From positions 4,154,001-4,218,000 of the forward strand of contig NZ_CP031705.1 in NCBI RefSeq assembly GCF_022701255.1: a DNA stretch of 64,000 bases, in the 5' to 3' direction. Shown here in pieces: positions 36,494 to 45,100 of this stretch. The notes beneath the pieces are model-generated. The model was not told the DNA's origin. It did no database searches and was given only the letters and a program-made list of their open reading frames with translations. Numbering within the stretch: the first letter of the stretch is position 1; every line of letters begins with the position of its first letter. Position numbers and translations under genes: made by a program. The DNA is from Microcoleus vaginatus HSN003 (lineage in GTDB: Bacteria; Cyanobacteriota; Cyanobacteriia; Cyanobacteriales; Microcoleaceae).

Positions 36494-37027
36494 ATGGATA
36501 CTGCTGTTCTTCCTTCAACATTTGTGCTGACGCTGCTGTTGGCTGTTGGCTTGTTTTTCTTTATCAAGGCCTCAGTCAAAGATCGCATCGAACAAGTCAA
36601 GCTTGCTTCCGAGAGCGCCCAAGAGTCACTGTTAACCGAGCTACAACAGTATTTTGCCCAGAGAGCTTACCGAGTTGCAGCCGTCGATGCCCCCAACTAT
36701 AAAGTCACGTTTGAGGGTTTTGTGCGGCCGAGTTGGTTTCTAGCTATTTTTCTAACTCTGCTGAGTGCAGGCGGCGCTCTGTGCTTGGGACTGGTTTTGG
36801 GAATGCTAGTTCCTCAGCAGGGTCAAATTTTCCTAGCTTTGGTACTGCTGTCCCCGCTGGCGGGGGTATTTTACTGGAAAAAAGCTGGACGCTCTGAGCA
36901 AGTCTCGCTCAAACTCGAAGCAGTTGCTGAGTCGGGAAGCCAAACCAAGAGCTTTGTTACTGTGCGAGCTCACCGCGATGAACTAGCTGCCATGCAAAAA
37001 GCTTTAGATTTGAAACCGCTCGATTAA
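36494..37027 (+). CDS. ccb1: CCB1-like protein (cofactor assembly of complex C)
   Basis: A 177-residue membrane protein. LPSTFVLTLLLAVGLFFFIKASVKDRIEQVKL, LQQYFAQRAYRVAAVD, VTFEGFVRPSWFLAIFLTLLSAGGALCLGLVLGML and the third helix FLALVLLSPLAGVFYWKKAG fit the cyanobacterial and plastid CCB1/DUF3529 family. The plastid protein acts in covalent attachment of heme ci to cytochrome b6 of the cytochrome b6f complex. It has three membrane helices and a cytoplasmic tail. Recognition is from memory of the family pattern. Confidence 0.75.
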   Translation: MDTAVLPSTFVLTLLLAVGLFFFIKASVKDRIEQVKLASESAQESLLTELQQYFAQRAYRVAAVDAPNYKVTFEGFVRPSWFLAIFLTLLSAGGALCLGLVLGMLVPQQGQIFLALVLLSPLAGVFYWKKAGRSEQVSLKLEAVAESGSQTKSFVTVRAHRDELAAMQKALDLKPLD

Positions 37028-37378
37028 AAGTTTGACGCGGAACGTTTTTTGATATGCTAGATGCCGTAGTTAGACTTCGAGCAGACAAACCGATAACTCA
37101 AGAGCAGCTCTCTCGTTGGCTGGTTTTTTGATCCACTTGTTTGATCGACAAATTGATCGACAAAACAGTCAAAAAAAACCATTATCGTGAAAGTGCCAAT
37201 TGTGGCGATCGCCCTTGGGCTGCGATCAAGCCTGTTGCGATGGCTCCTTATACCCTAATTCCTAAGGACTTTTCGCAGAAAATTCAGTTGGCACTCTCCA
37301 GACAATGAGAACTCTCGCGCTTTTGTTAAAAGACTTAGAAAAACATTGCTGTCAATGTTTTGAGCTAAACATTTTGAG
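37028..37378. other. Intergenic region, nothing secure
   Basis: About 351 bp. It includes a short direct duplication of TTGATCGACAAA (37141-37164) and a 23-codon open frame only. No promoter pair was convincing. Confidence 0.35.
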
Positions 37379-37702
37379 CTATGCGCGGGCGGCTGCCACC
37401 ACAGGAATTTTTTCTGTGGTAGCTTCCAACATCACCTTTAAGCTGGGAAACAAGAAATGGTTCTCTTCTACGTATTGGGCTCCAAATAAACCTTTTTCAG
37501 CCCAGAAGTATCTGTCAGTGGTATGCTCGTTACGCTTGACTAACAGCAAAGCTGGGGGAGCAATCCCTTCGGCATGGATGAACTTGCGAGCCGCTGTTAC
37601 GGGTTTATCTTCGCCGCTCTCGATGCTATATTGAGGCACACACTCTAAAATTCTGCGTCCTTCTTGTCGGCGGCGACTCTTGCGTTTGCGTCTCCTGGCC
37701 AA
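37379..37702 (-). CDS. DUF3155 family protein
   Basis: A 107-residue cyanobacteria-specific protein of unknown function. The very basic start ARRRKRKSRRRQEGRRILE is followed by QYSIESGEDKPVTAARKFI, PPALLLVKRNEHTTDRYFW and EKGLFGAQYVEENHFLFPSL, which match the family closely. The basic N-terminus suggests nucleic-acid or acidic-partner binding. No transmembrane helix is present. The gene is alone between two spacers. Confidence 0.87.
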   Translation of the reverse strand: MARRRKRKSRRRQEGRRILECVPQYSIESGEDKPVTAARKFIHAEGIAPPALLLVKRNEHTTDRYFWAEKGLFGAQYVEENHFLFPSLKVMLEATTEKIPVVAAARA

Positions 37703-38082
37703 TTTCTTTACCTCCTCTGTGAGCAGACAGTATGAGCAGACAGGTTGTAATGATAGCTACCAAATCCGAGGCCAGTATATCCGTTCTAGCTCAAAAATTC
37801 AACTGTTTTTAATATATCGACATAATCTTAACATTCGTGCCGATCGACAAAAGTGTAGCGGTTGTGGTATGGTTGGCCGCAAGTTCCGCCAAAAGCCCAG
37901 CTTGGGGATCGGTGGAAGCTGCGCGGACGGCGATGCGGGGCAATTTGGGTTCATGAAAGCCCCATGCCTTCAGCATAGCTGCCTTCTATCAAAGGGAAGA
38001 AACCTGAAATCTAGAAGTCTCTCATCAGTAATCCGTGGCCGATCATTTGTAATTTACTTAGAATTCCGTTAGATATCTTAAT
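37703..38082. other. Intergenic region, nothing secure
   Basis: About 380 bp between divergent genes. A long open frame on the + strand here is not protein-like. No RNA family was recognised. Confidence 0.35.
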
Positions 38083-38091
38083 GTGGCGCTC

Positions 38092-39486
38092 ATGTTAATG
38101 CCAGCCAGTTCAGAATTTGTCAAGCTTTGTCACTCGCAGGTGGCCATCGCCGTTAGTTTGGGAGCGAAATTCAGCGCGGTATACCTGACACAAGAGTTGG
38201 TAGAAGGCAGCGAAGCAAAGTTGGTGCCGATCGCGGTTTACCCAGAAACCTCAGCCGAATCTGAAGAAAATCAGGGGTTGAGGTTGCAATCTCCCGAAAG
38301 CTCGACAGTGAAACCCGTGCCACGACTGCTGGCGCCGCCGGTTCTGCCTGTGGAAGAATCAAGGGTAGGGGCGATCGCACCCGAGCGGCTTCCGGGTGAG
38401 GAGCGCAGTTCCCATCAGTGCCAAGGCCCGGAGAATGTGTGGCAGCAGCGGAGGCAAATTGTGACGCCTCTGATACACGAGGGAGCTGTAATGGGACTTC
38501 TAGTCAGTGGTCGGCAAGACAGGCCTTGGAACGAGCGAGAGGAGGCTCAGATAAAACAAATTGCTCGCAGCTTAGCCCTGGCGTGCGTTTTAGACCAGCG
38601 ATCGCAGTGGATGCACCAGGAATTGGGCGCAACTCGGCAAATCCAGGCTCAGGTTTACGACACGATGCACAATTTGCTCCACCAGTTCAAAAGTCCGCTG
38701 ACAGCGTTGCGAACTTTTGGCAAGCTGTTAGCGCGGCGGCTGGTACCGGAAGACAAAAACCGCAATGTGGCTTTTAGTATTGTCCGAGAGAGCGATCGGC
38801 TACAAGAGTTGCTCGGCCAGTTCGATCGAACCGTTGACACCGGCGAAGCACATCTAAAACTGCCATCGGGCACTTCAGAAAAAGCAATGTCCAATGTCGA
38901 ATCAATGCGGCATTCTCCTCTGTCGCTGTCACCTGCGGCCAATTTGCAGGAATCCTGTTTTGTTGCAGAAGTCTTAAAACCGCTGTTAATTTCCGCCGAG
39001 GCGATCGCCTCTGAAAGGAATCTGAAATTGCTAGCTGACCTGGAGGCGGATTTGCCGCCAGTCTGGGCGAACGATCGAGCTTTGCGCGAGGTTTTGAGCA
39101 ATTTAATTGACAATGCTTTGAAATATACCCCTGCCGGCCGCCAAATTTATATTAAAGTCAGGTACAAAGCAGCGGAGGGCGATCGGGCAGGATACAGCCA
39201 ATTGCCTGCCATAGCAGTTGCAGTCAGCGACACTGGTTCCGGCATTCCCCTCCAGGATTTAGAGCATTTATTTGAGCGGCACTACCGGGGAGAAAAAGCA
39301 CAGACCGAAATTCCTGGCACAGGATTGGGTTTGGCGATCGCCCGCGATTTAGTCCGCCAAATGCAAGGAGAAATAGAAGTATTTTCCCCACTCAATCCTG
39401 AATGGCTGCCCTCTGTAGAGACTAATTTATTATATCCAACGGATCGCGGCACTACGTTTGTGGTTTGGCTACCCGTGAATAAGTAA
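38092..39486 (+). CDS. GAF sensor histidine kinase, Hik2/CSK-like
   Basis: About 464 residues from the ATG at 38092 (a GTG three codons earlier is the alternative). The N-terminal GAF (EFVKLCHSQVAIAVSLGA, then AVYLTQELVEG, VTPLIHEGAVMGLLV) keeps a Cys near residue 13, which in the Hik2/chloroplast-sensor-kinase group has been linked to an Fe-S centre. The H box HNLLHQFKSPLTALRTFGKLLARRL is close to that group's HQLRNPLTALRT. The ATPase domain has LIDNALKYTP, SDTGSG and GTGLGLAIA. If the assignment is right, it would sense the redox state of photosynthetic electron transport. A membrane protein gene follows 28 bp downstream. Confidence 0.8.
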   Translation: MLMPASSEFVKLCHSQVAIAVSLGAKFSAVYLTQELVEGSEAKLVPIAVYPETSAESEENQGLRLQSPESSTVKPVPRLLAPPVLPVEESRVGAIAPERLPGEERSSHQCQGPENVWQQRRQIVTPLIHEGAVMGLLVSGRQDRPWNEREEAQIKQIARSLALACVLDQRSQWMHQELGATRQIQAQVYDTMHNLLHQFKSPLTALRTFGKLLARRLVPEDKNRNVAFSIVRESDRLQELLGQFDRTVDTGEAHLKLPSGTSEKAMSNVESMRHSPLSLSPAANLQESCFVAEVLKPLLISAEAIASERNLKLLADLEADLPPVWANDRALREVLSNLIDNALKYTPAGRQIYIKVRYKAAEGDRAGYSQLPAIAVAVSDTGSGIPLQDLEHLFERHYRGEKAQTEIPGTGLGLAIARDLVRQMQGEIEVFSPLNPEWLPSVETNLLYPTDRGTTFVVWLPVNK

Positions 39487-39514
39487 CTAACTCTACTGCT
39501 AGGAGACATTTTTT

Positions 39515-40207
39515 ATGAAGCATCTGCCTGTATTCGATAAAATTCCCCAGTTTTCCAATTATTTAGAATTTTTCAAAAAAAAGTTTTTTAGTATCCCGTT
39601 TTTAGCTGCTTTCAACACTCTGACTGTCCTGATTTTGGTCGCCCTGAGCCTATACGCCAAACTCAACAAGCAGGGAGACGCAGTTGAACGCCTGTTTAGC
39701 GATCCTTTTAATTTCTGGTTCCCTTACGAAGGCATTCTAACCGGAGTTTCCGAAATCCTCTGGTGTACCCCAGTCGCAATTTGTGCATTTACTTTCGGAG
39801 TGCTGCGCCAAAAAGAGCGGCGGAGTCGATCGGGGATATTCTTATTTTTTAGTGCATTACTACTGGGAGTCTTTTTCCTGGATGACAGGTTTCGGATGAC
39901 TTTGATTCTTTCTCGGTTGGGCATATCTACCAAAATTATTTATTTCTGTTATGGTACGGCTGTTTTCCTTTACGGAGTTAAGTTTTGGCGATACATCAAA
40001 ACCACTCCTTACCTGCCATTAGTCGCAGCATTCCTCTTGTTTGCTCTCTCACGGTTTGAGGATATTTTTGAGTCTCAAAGTCTAGGAGTACACGCGATGT
40101 TAGAAGATGGCACTAAATTATTAGCTCTTCTGAATTTATCCCTGTATTTTTGGCACGTATGTCATCAGGAAGTCTGGCGGCATTTACGGCAAAGCGAAAA
40201 GCGTTGA
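39515..40207 (+). CDS. Multi-pass membrane protein of unknown function
   Basis: A 230-residue protein with about six hydrophobic helices (for example FLAAFNTLTVLILVALSLYA, SGIFLFFSALLLGVFFL, TKIIYFCYGTAVFLYGV, YLPLVAAFLLFALS, LLALLNLSLYFWHVCH). A Shine-Dalgarno sequence TAGGAGA sits before the ATG, and it starts 28 bp after the Hik2-like kinase, so the two form an operon. The acidic/aromatic motif FPYEGILTGVSEILW after helix 1 and SRFEDIFE after helix 5 may line a site. I do not recognise the family. Confidence 0.8.
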   Translation: MKHLPVFDKIPQFSNYLEFFKKKFFSIPFLAAFNTLTVLILVALSLYAKLNKQGDAVERLFSDPFNFWFPYEGILTGVSEILWCTPVAICAFTFGVLRQKERRSRSGIFLFFSALLLGVFFLDDRFRMTLILSRLGISTKIIYFCYGTAVFLYGVKFWRYIKTTPYLPLVAAFLLFALSRFEDIFESQSLGVHAMLEDGTKLLALLNLSLYFWHVCHQEVWRHLRQSEKR

Positions 40208-40605
40208 TCGCCTGGATGATGTTACTATAAAAAAAGCTGTTGCTGAATTATGGTATCACCAAGCAAGGTCGGCGATCGCCTACGACCAAAATAATTTCTT
40301 TGATTTTGATATGGCATCGGAAGATCAGCAAATTTTAGATAGTGAATTAATAATCGAATGGAATGTCTGAGCAACTTGTTGCCTGATTTAGAATAACAAA
40401 AAGTTTTTCCTGTCAAACGAGCTATCAGGATGTGTTAATCTTGTATTTACGCGCTCCAAAATTCAGCAGCCCGACTTTTGAAGGGGTGGACTTGCTACGC
40501 GAAAAAAGTCTGTCTGACAGAATTCACATTAATTAGCAAGTAGAACTTACCCTGTTTTTCTCCAACTGACAACAGCTATACGATCAATTCAGCCCGATGA
40601 ATTTT
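40208..40605. other. Intergenic region with an unassigned open frame
   Basis: An open frame ends at about 40369 and reads through KKAVAELWYHQARSAIAYDQNNFF and SELIIEWNV. It overlaps the end of the membrane protein gene in another frame and has no ATG. It may be a remnant. The rest is AT-rich, with no motif. Confidence 0.35.
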
Positions 40606-42138
40606 CTAGGTCATAGCTACCGCGAGATTGGTTACTATACAGATAGTAGGTATCTCAATAATAAACTGCGTTCCCTCCTCGGGCGTAGAAATACACTCCA
40701 ATTGACCGCAGTGTTTTTCTAGCAGAATTTTTTTGCTGATGGACAATCCCATGCCGGTACCTTTTCCGATGGGTTTAGTAGTAAAAAATGGAGTGAAAAG
40801 TTTAGCACGAACTTTCTCGGTCATGCCAGCGCCATTATCGGCAATCGTTACCCGAATGCCTGAACCAGTGCTAATGTTTTCATGTAAACTACCCGGTATG
40901 ACTTCAGTACGAATCAAAATCTGCGGGTGAAAAACTGTACCCTCTTCTCTACTTGCCCGTTCTTCCAAAGCATCTATAGCATTCGCTAAAAGGTTCATAA
41001 ACACCTGATTAAGCTGACCTGCATAACAGGTGACAAGCGGCAATGCACCATAAGTTTTAATCACATTAATAGTAGGCCGATCAGACTTAGCTTTTAGTCG
41101 GTGCTGTAAGATCATCAAACTGCTATTAATCCCTTCGTGGATATCTACTGATTTGATTTCGGTTTCATCCAATCGTGAAAAATTGCGTAGAGACTGCACA
41201 ATCATACGAATGCGGTCGATGCCTAACTGCAAGGAAGAAAGCAACTTTGGTAAATCATCTATGATAAATGGTAACTCTGCATCTTCTATTTCATGGACAA
41301 TTTCTGCTTCTGGTTGCGGGTAATACCTTTGGTAAAGATGCAAGATATTAATGAGTTCTTTAATATAGTCGTTGGCGTGGGAGAGATTGCCGTAAATAAA
41401 GTTAACCGGATTGTTGATTTCATGGGCGACACCTGCAACTAATTGACCAAGACTAGACATTTTTTCACTTTGAACTAACTGGAGTTGTGTTTCTTGGAGT
41501 TCTTTGACAAAATGTTCTAAGGCAAGAGATTTTTGGTGTTCTTTTTCTTCACTGATACGGAGTGCTTTCTCTACTTGTTCGCGCCGCTCTATTTCAGACT
41601 GCAATTTATGACTTAGAGAAAAACTTCTCAAAGCTGTTAGCATCGTAGTGTATAGCTTTGATGTCGTTAATTCAGTTTTAGTTTTATAGTCATTAATATC
41701 GTAATTGATAATAATGCTTTTTTCTGGTACTTGTCCGGGTTGACCCGTGCGTAAAATAATTCGCACTAACTGATTTCCTAAGACTTCACGGACATATTTC
41801 ACAAACTCTAAGCCAGCATCATCCGTTTCCATGATTACATCAAGCAGGATGACAGCCACATCAGGATGTTCTTGGATTAACTGTTTGGCTTCCTTAGCGG
41901 AATAAGCACTAATAAATTTTAAATATTTATTTTCATAAACAAACTTTCTTAAGGCAATATCGGTAGCTGTGTGAACTTGAGCCTCATCATCTACAATCAA
42001 AATTTTCCAGCTTTCTGTTGGAGAATCTTCTGATACTTCATCGGCAAAAAATAACTCTTCATCTGAGTTAACTTCTTCGGCAAATAACACTTCTTCAGAT
42101 AAGTTTTCATGTGAAAAGCCGTAAATATTCTTGTCCAT
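40606..42138 (-). CDS. REC-histidine kinase
   Basis: A 510-residue protein with an N-terminal receiver domain (about 44-165: KILIVDDEAQVH, VILLDVIMETDDAG, IILRTGQPGQ) and a C-terminal kinase. The Lys region is IINYDINDYKTKTE. This long receiver type (followed by DYKTKTELT) is common upstream of HD-GYP or kinase domains. A coiled coil leads to GVAHEINNPVNFIYGNL (H box), then NLLANAIDALEE, DNGAGM and GKGTGMGLS. It starts 44 bp after the stop of the giant kinase gene and should be co-transcribed. It may accept phosphate from that kinase and signal onward. Confidence 0.93.
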   Translation of the reverse strand: MDKNIYGFSHENLSEEVLFAEEVNSDEELFFADEVSEDSPTESWKILIVDDEAQVHTATDIALRKFVYENKYLKFISAYSAKEAKQLIQEHPDVAVILLDVIMETDDAGLEFVKYVREVLGNQLVRIILRTGQPGQVPEKSIIINYDINDYKTKTELTTSKLYTTMLTALRSFSLSHKLQSEIERREQVEKALRISEEKEHQKSLALEHFVKELQETQLQLVQSEKMSSLGQLVAGVAHEINNPVNFIYGNLSHANDYIKELINILHLYQRYYPQPEAEIVHEIEDAELPFIIDDLPKLLSSLQLGIDRIRMIVQSLRNFSRLDETEIKSVDIHEGINSSLMILQHRLKAKSDRPTINVIKTYGALPLVTCYAGQLNQVFMNLLANAIDALEERASREEGTVFHPQILIRTEVIPGSLHENISTGSGIRVTIADNGAGMTEKVRAKLFTPFFTTKPIGKGTGMGLSISKKILLEKHCGQLECISTPEEGTQFIIEIPTICIVTNLAVAMT

Positions 42139-42181
42139 TGCTGCTCACCTTTCTGTGTTACTGATGTTTGGATTTAGGAAA

Positions 42182-45100
42182 CTACGGTTGTGAATCGATT
42201 TGGAGGGGTAGCTTAATAATAAATTTGGTTCCTACTCTGACCTCACTTTTACATTCTATTTCACCCAGAAGTTTTTGGGTAACTAAATTGTAGACAATAT
42301 GCAATCCCAACCCGCTACCACCCTGACCGCGTTTAGTAGTAAAGAAGGGCTCGAAAATTTTACTTAAATTTTCTGGGGGAATGCCTTGACCATCATCGGA
42401 ATATTCAAATCTAAGTCGAGATCCCTCTTGCTGCCAATCAAAAACGATCTGACCCGATTCGCCCGGTTCGTAAGCATGAATCAGAGAGTTCATCAGTAAA
42501 TTTGTGACAACTTGAGATAAAGCACCTGGATAAGAATCTATGGCAATCTTGGCGTCTCCCTTAATTTCGATTGAATGTTTGCTATTTCTCAATTTTGGTT
42601 TTAATTGGATTAAAATTTCATCGAGATAATTTCTGACGCCGAAAGTTCGTCGTTCTTCGCTAGAGCGATCGACTGCCACTTCTTTAAAGCTCTGAATCAA
42701 TGCTGCAGCCTGATTTAGATTAATTAGAAGGGACTTACTGCTTTGGGTGGCTATATCCAAAAATTCTTCTAGCTCGGAGCGCTTCATTTTGCCATTCTTA
42801 TAAGTAGAAGCAAATTCTGTGGTATGTTCGGCCAAAGCTGATGCAACGGTGACACCAACGCCGATGGGAGTATTAATTTCGTGGGCGACGCCTGCAACTA
42901 ATCCTCCCAGCGATGCCATTTTTTCAGATTCCACTAGCTGAGTTTGAGTCGCTTTTAAAGCATCCAGCGTGTTGGATAATTCGTGGGTGCGATCGCTCAC
43001 TAATTGCTCTAAGTTTTGATTGAACTCCTGCAAGTTATTGTAGAGCTGGGCATTTTCAATGGAAATGGCTATTTGGGCTGATAACAATTTTAGCAGCTCT
43101 AGCCTATCTGTAGTAAAAGCTCCTTCTGTCAAGTTATTTTCCAGGTAAAGAATACCTGTCAGCTTGCCTTGGTGCAGCAGAGGAGTGCAGAGAATCGATT
43201 TCGGTTGAGTGGCTGCGATATAAGGATCGCGGGTAAATTGCCCCTCTTGGGTGGCGTTATTTAATAGCACGTTTTCCTGGGTGCGGATGACGTAGTGGGC
43301 GATCGCACTTGCCAGTCTGGGCGTTTCCCCAGAAGCAGCTTCTGCATTCAGGGGAAGCGATCGCAGCACGCTAACTTCATCCCCCTTCACCGAACCTTCA
43401 GCCTCAATCGCCCAGTTTCCCCCTTTTTCTAAAATCAAAAATCCTTTTTCAGCACCCGCATTTTCGATCGCAATCTTCATCAACCTTTCCAGCAACTTAC
43501 TCAAAACGATTTCACCTGAAATCGCTTGAGAAGCTTTCATTACTGTGGCTAAATCTAGCGTATCTCCCAAATTAGTGCTAGTGGTAGTAGCCTTAATCGT
43601 TGTTTGGTTAACATTTGTTTGAGCTGTTGTCTTGGCTGAGGTTCTAGCTAGGAATTGGGGATATTTTTCTTCTAAATCCTCAACTTTAGCTATAGCGCCC
43701 CAGAGTTGGTAGCTATAATGAGCGTTTTGCATATAAACTTGGGCAATAGTTTCTTTACCCCATGACAAGTAAAACTTGGCGGCGAGTTCGTGAGCGACTG
43801 CTTCTTCGTTGATGTATTCATTTTCTTTGGCAAGAGCGATCGCCTTATCGTACATCTCGATCGCTTCGATTTTTTCGCCTAAAACTCGATGTCGTTCTGC
43901 TTCTACTAAATAGAATTTGTGCATATGATTCATTGGAGCATGATGCGCCCATTTCTGCATTTTTTCTTGATTAGCTCTGACGCGCTCTAGGATGGTGTTT
44001 TGCTCTGATTCAGGCCGAGCGGGATACACCGCTAGCCATACTAAAGAATCGTAAAAATGGAACAGAGGAACAAGAGGCAATCCTACCACTACGTCTAAAT
44101 ACTTCTCTGCTATGGCAGTATTTTCAATCGCCTCTGAGTAATTCTCAAACCAGTAACTAAGTAAAAGTTTGTTCCAATATATGTAGGCAATTCCCAATCT
44201 ATCGTTCGCTTGCTCGTGCAATGGCAACCTGATCTGCTCATCGCAGGCTTCACCCTTTAGAACGCAGGGATTTTCACTTTTTCCTAGCAGATTTAAGGTA
44301 GCCTGCCAATAGGTTTCTATATACTGAAGTGAGGTTTCTTGCTTAATTTTATGAATAGCATCTCTGTTGATTGCTATCTCTCTTTCAAGAACAGTCAGTT
44401 CTTTACCGCTAAAGTAAGCGAACCAGGAGTACAGGACTAGACCATAGACACCATATTCTAAATCTCCTGTCTCCAGTCCGCTAGAATAAACTGACACGAA
44501 AGGTTCTAAGGTTTCTCTCAGATGCTCTTTCCAATGTCGGATAAATATATTTACTATAAAGAGTGTCTTGGCTTTGATTTCTTGAGCATTTAACTTGGAG
44601 ACTAGACTTAAAGCTAATTGACCCAACTGATAACCTAAGTCAATATCTCCTAAAACTCCACAAAGAAGAAAACCATAATTGGCATACGCAAAGGGAGAAA
44701 CGGAAGCATTGCCATATTGGACGGATAAATTTACTTGTTTGCATACCGTCAAGGGCAAAAGTTCTGGCGCAGCCATATATGTAGCAGCAAAGATACTTGA
44801 GATAAGTCTCATAGCTGCTAATTTATAAGGGTCGGTCATTTGAGGCAGGTTAACTAAATCCTCAATTCGCAAGTGATTCAAAATTGTCGCAGTTTCTGTC
44901 AATGCTTGCCCAATATCTGATGGGTTCGGCTGAGAGGGAAACTCCACTCCGAACCGCTTTAAAACTTGTAGAGCTGTATTAACCGCTTCTAGCAGCCTGT
45001 TCTGCCCCATGTAAGCTTGGATTTGGACTTCATACACTTTTACTGTGTCCAGTAGCGTTTTAGCGCAGTTTTGTACTATCTCAACGAATCTCTGCATTCC

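Noticed and set aside
37305..37634. 109-codon + strand frame opposite DUF3155
   Set aside because: The opposite strand encodes a clear DUF3155 protein; this is its shadow.
37680..38072. 130-codon + strand frame
   Set aside because: Overlaps the DUF3155 start on the other strand; no domain.
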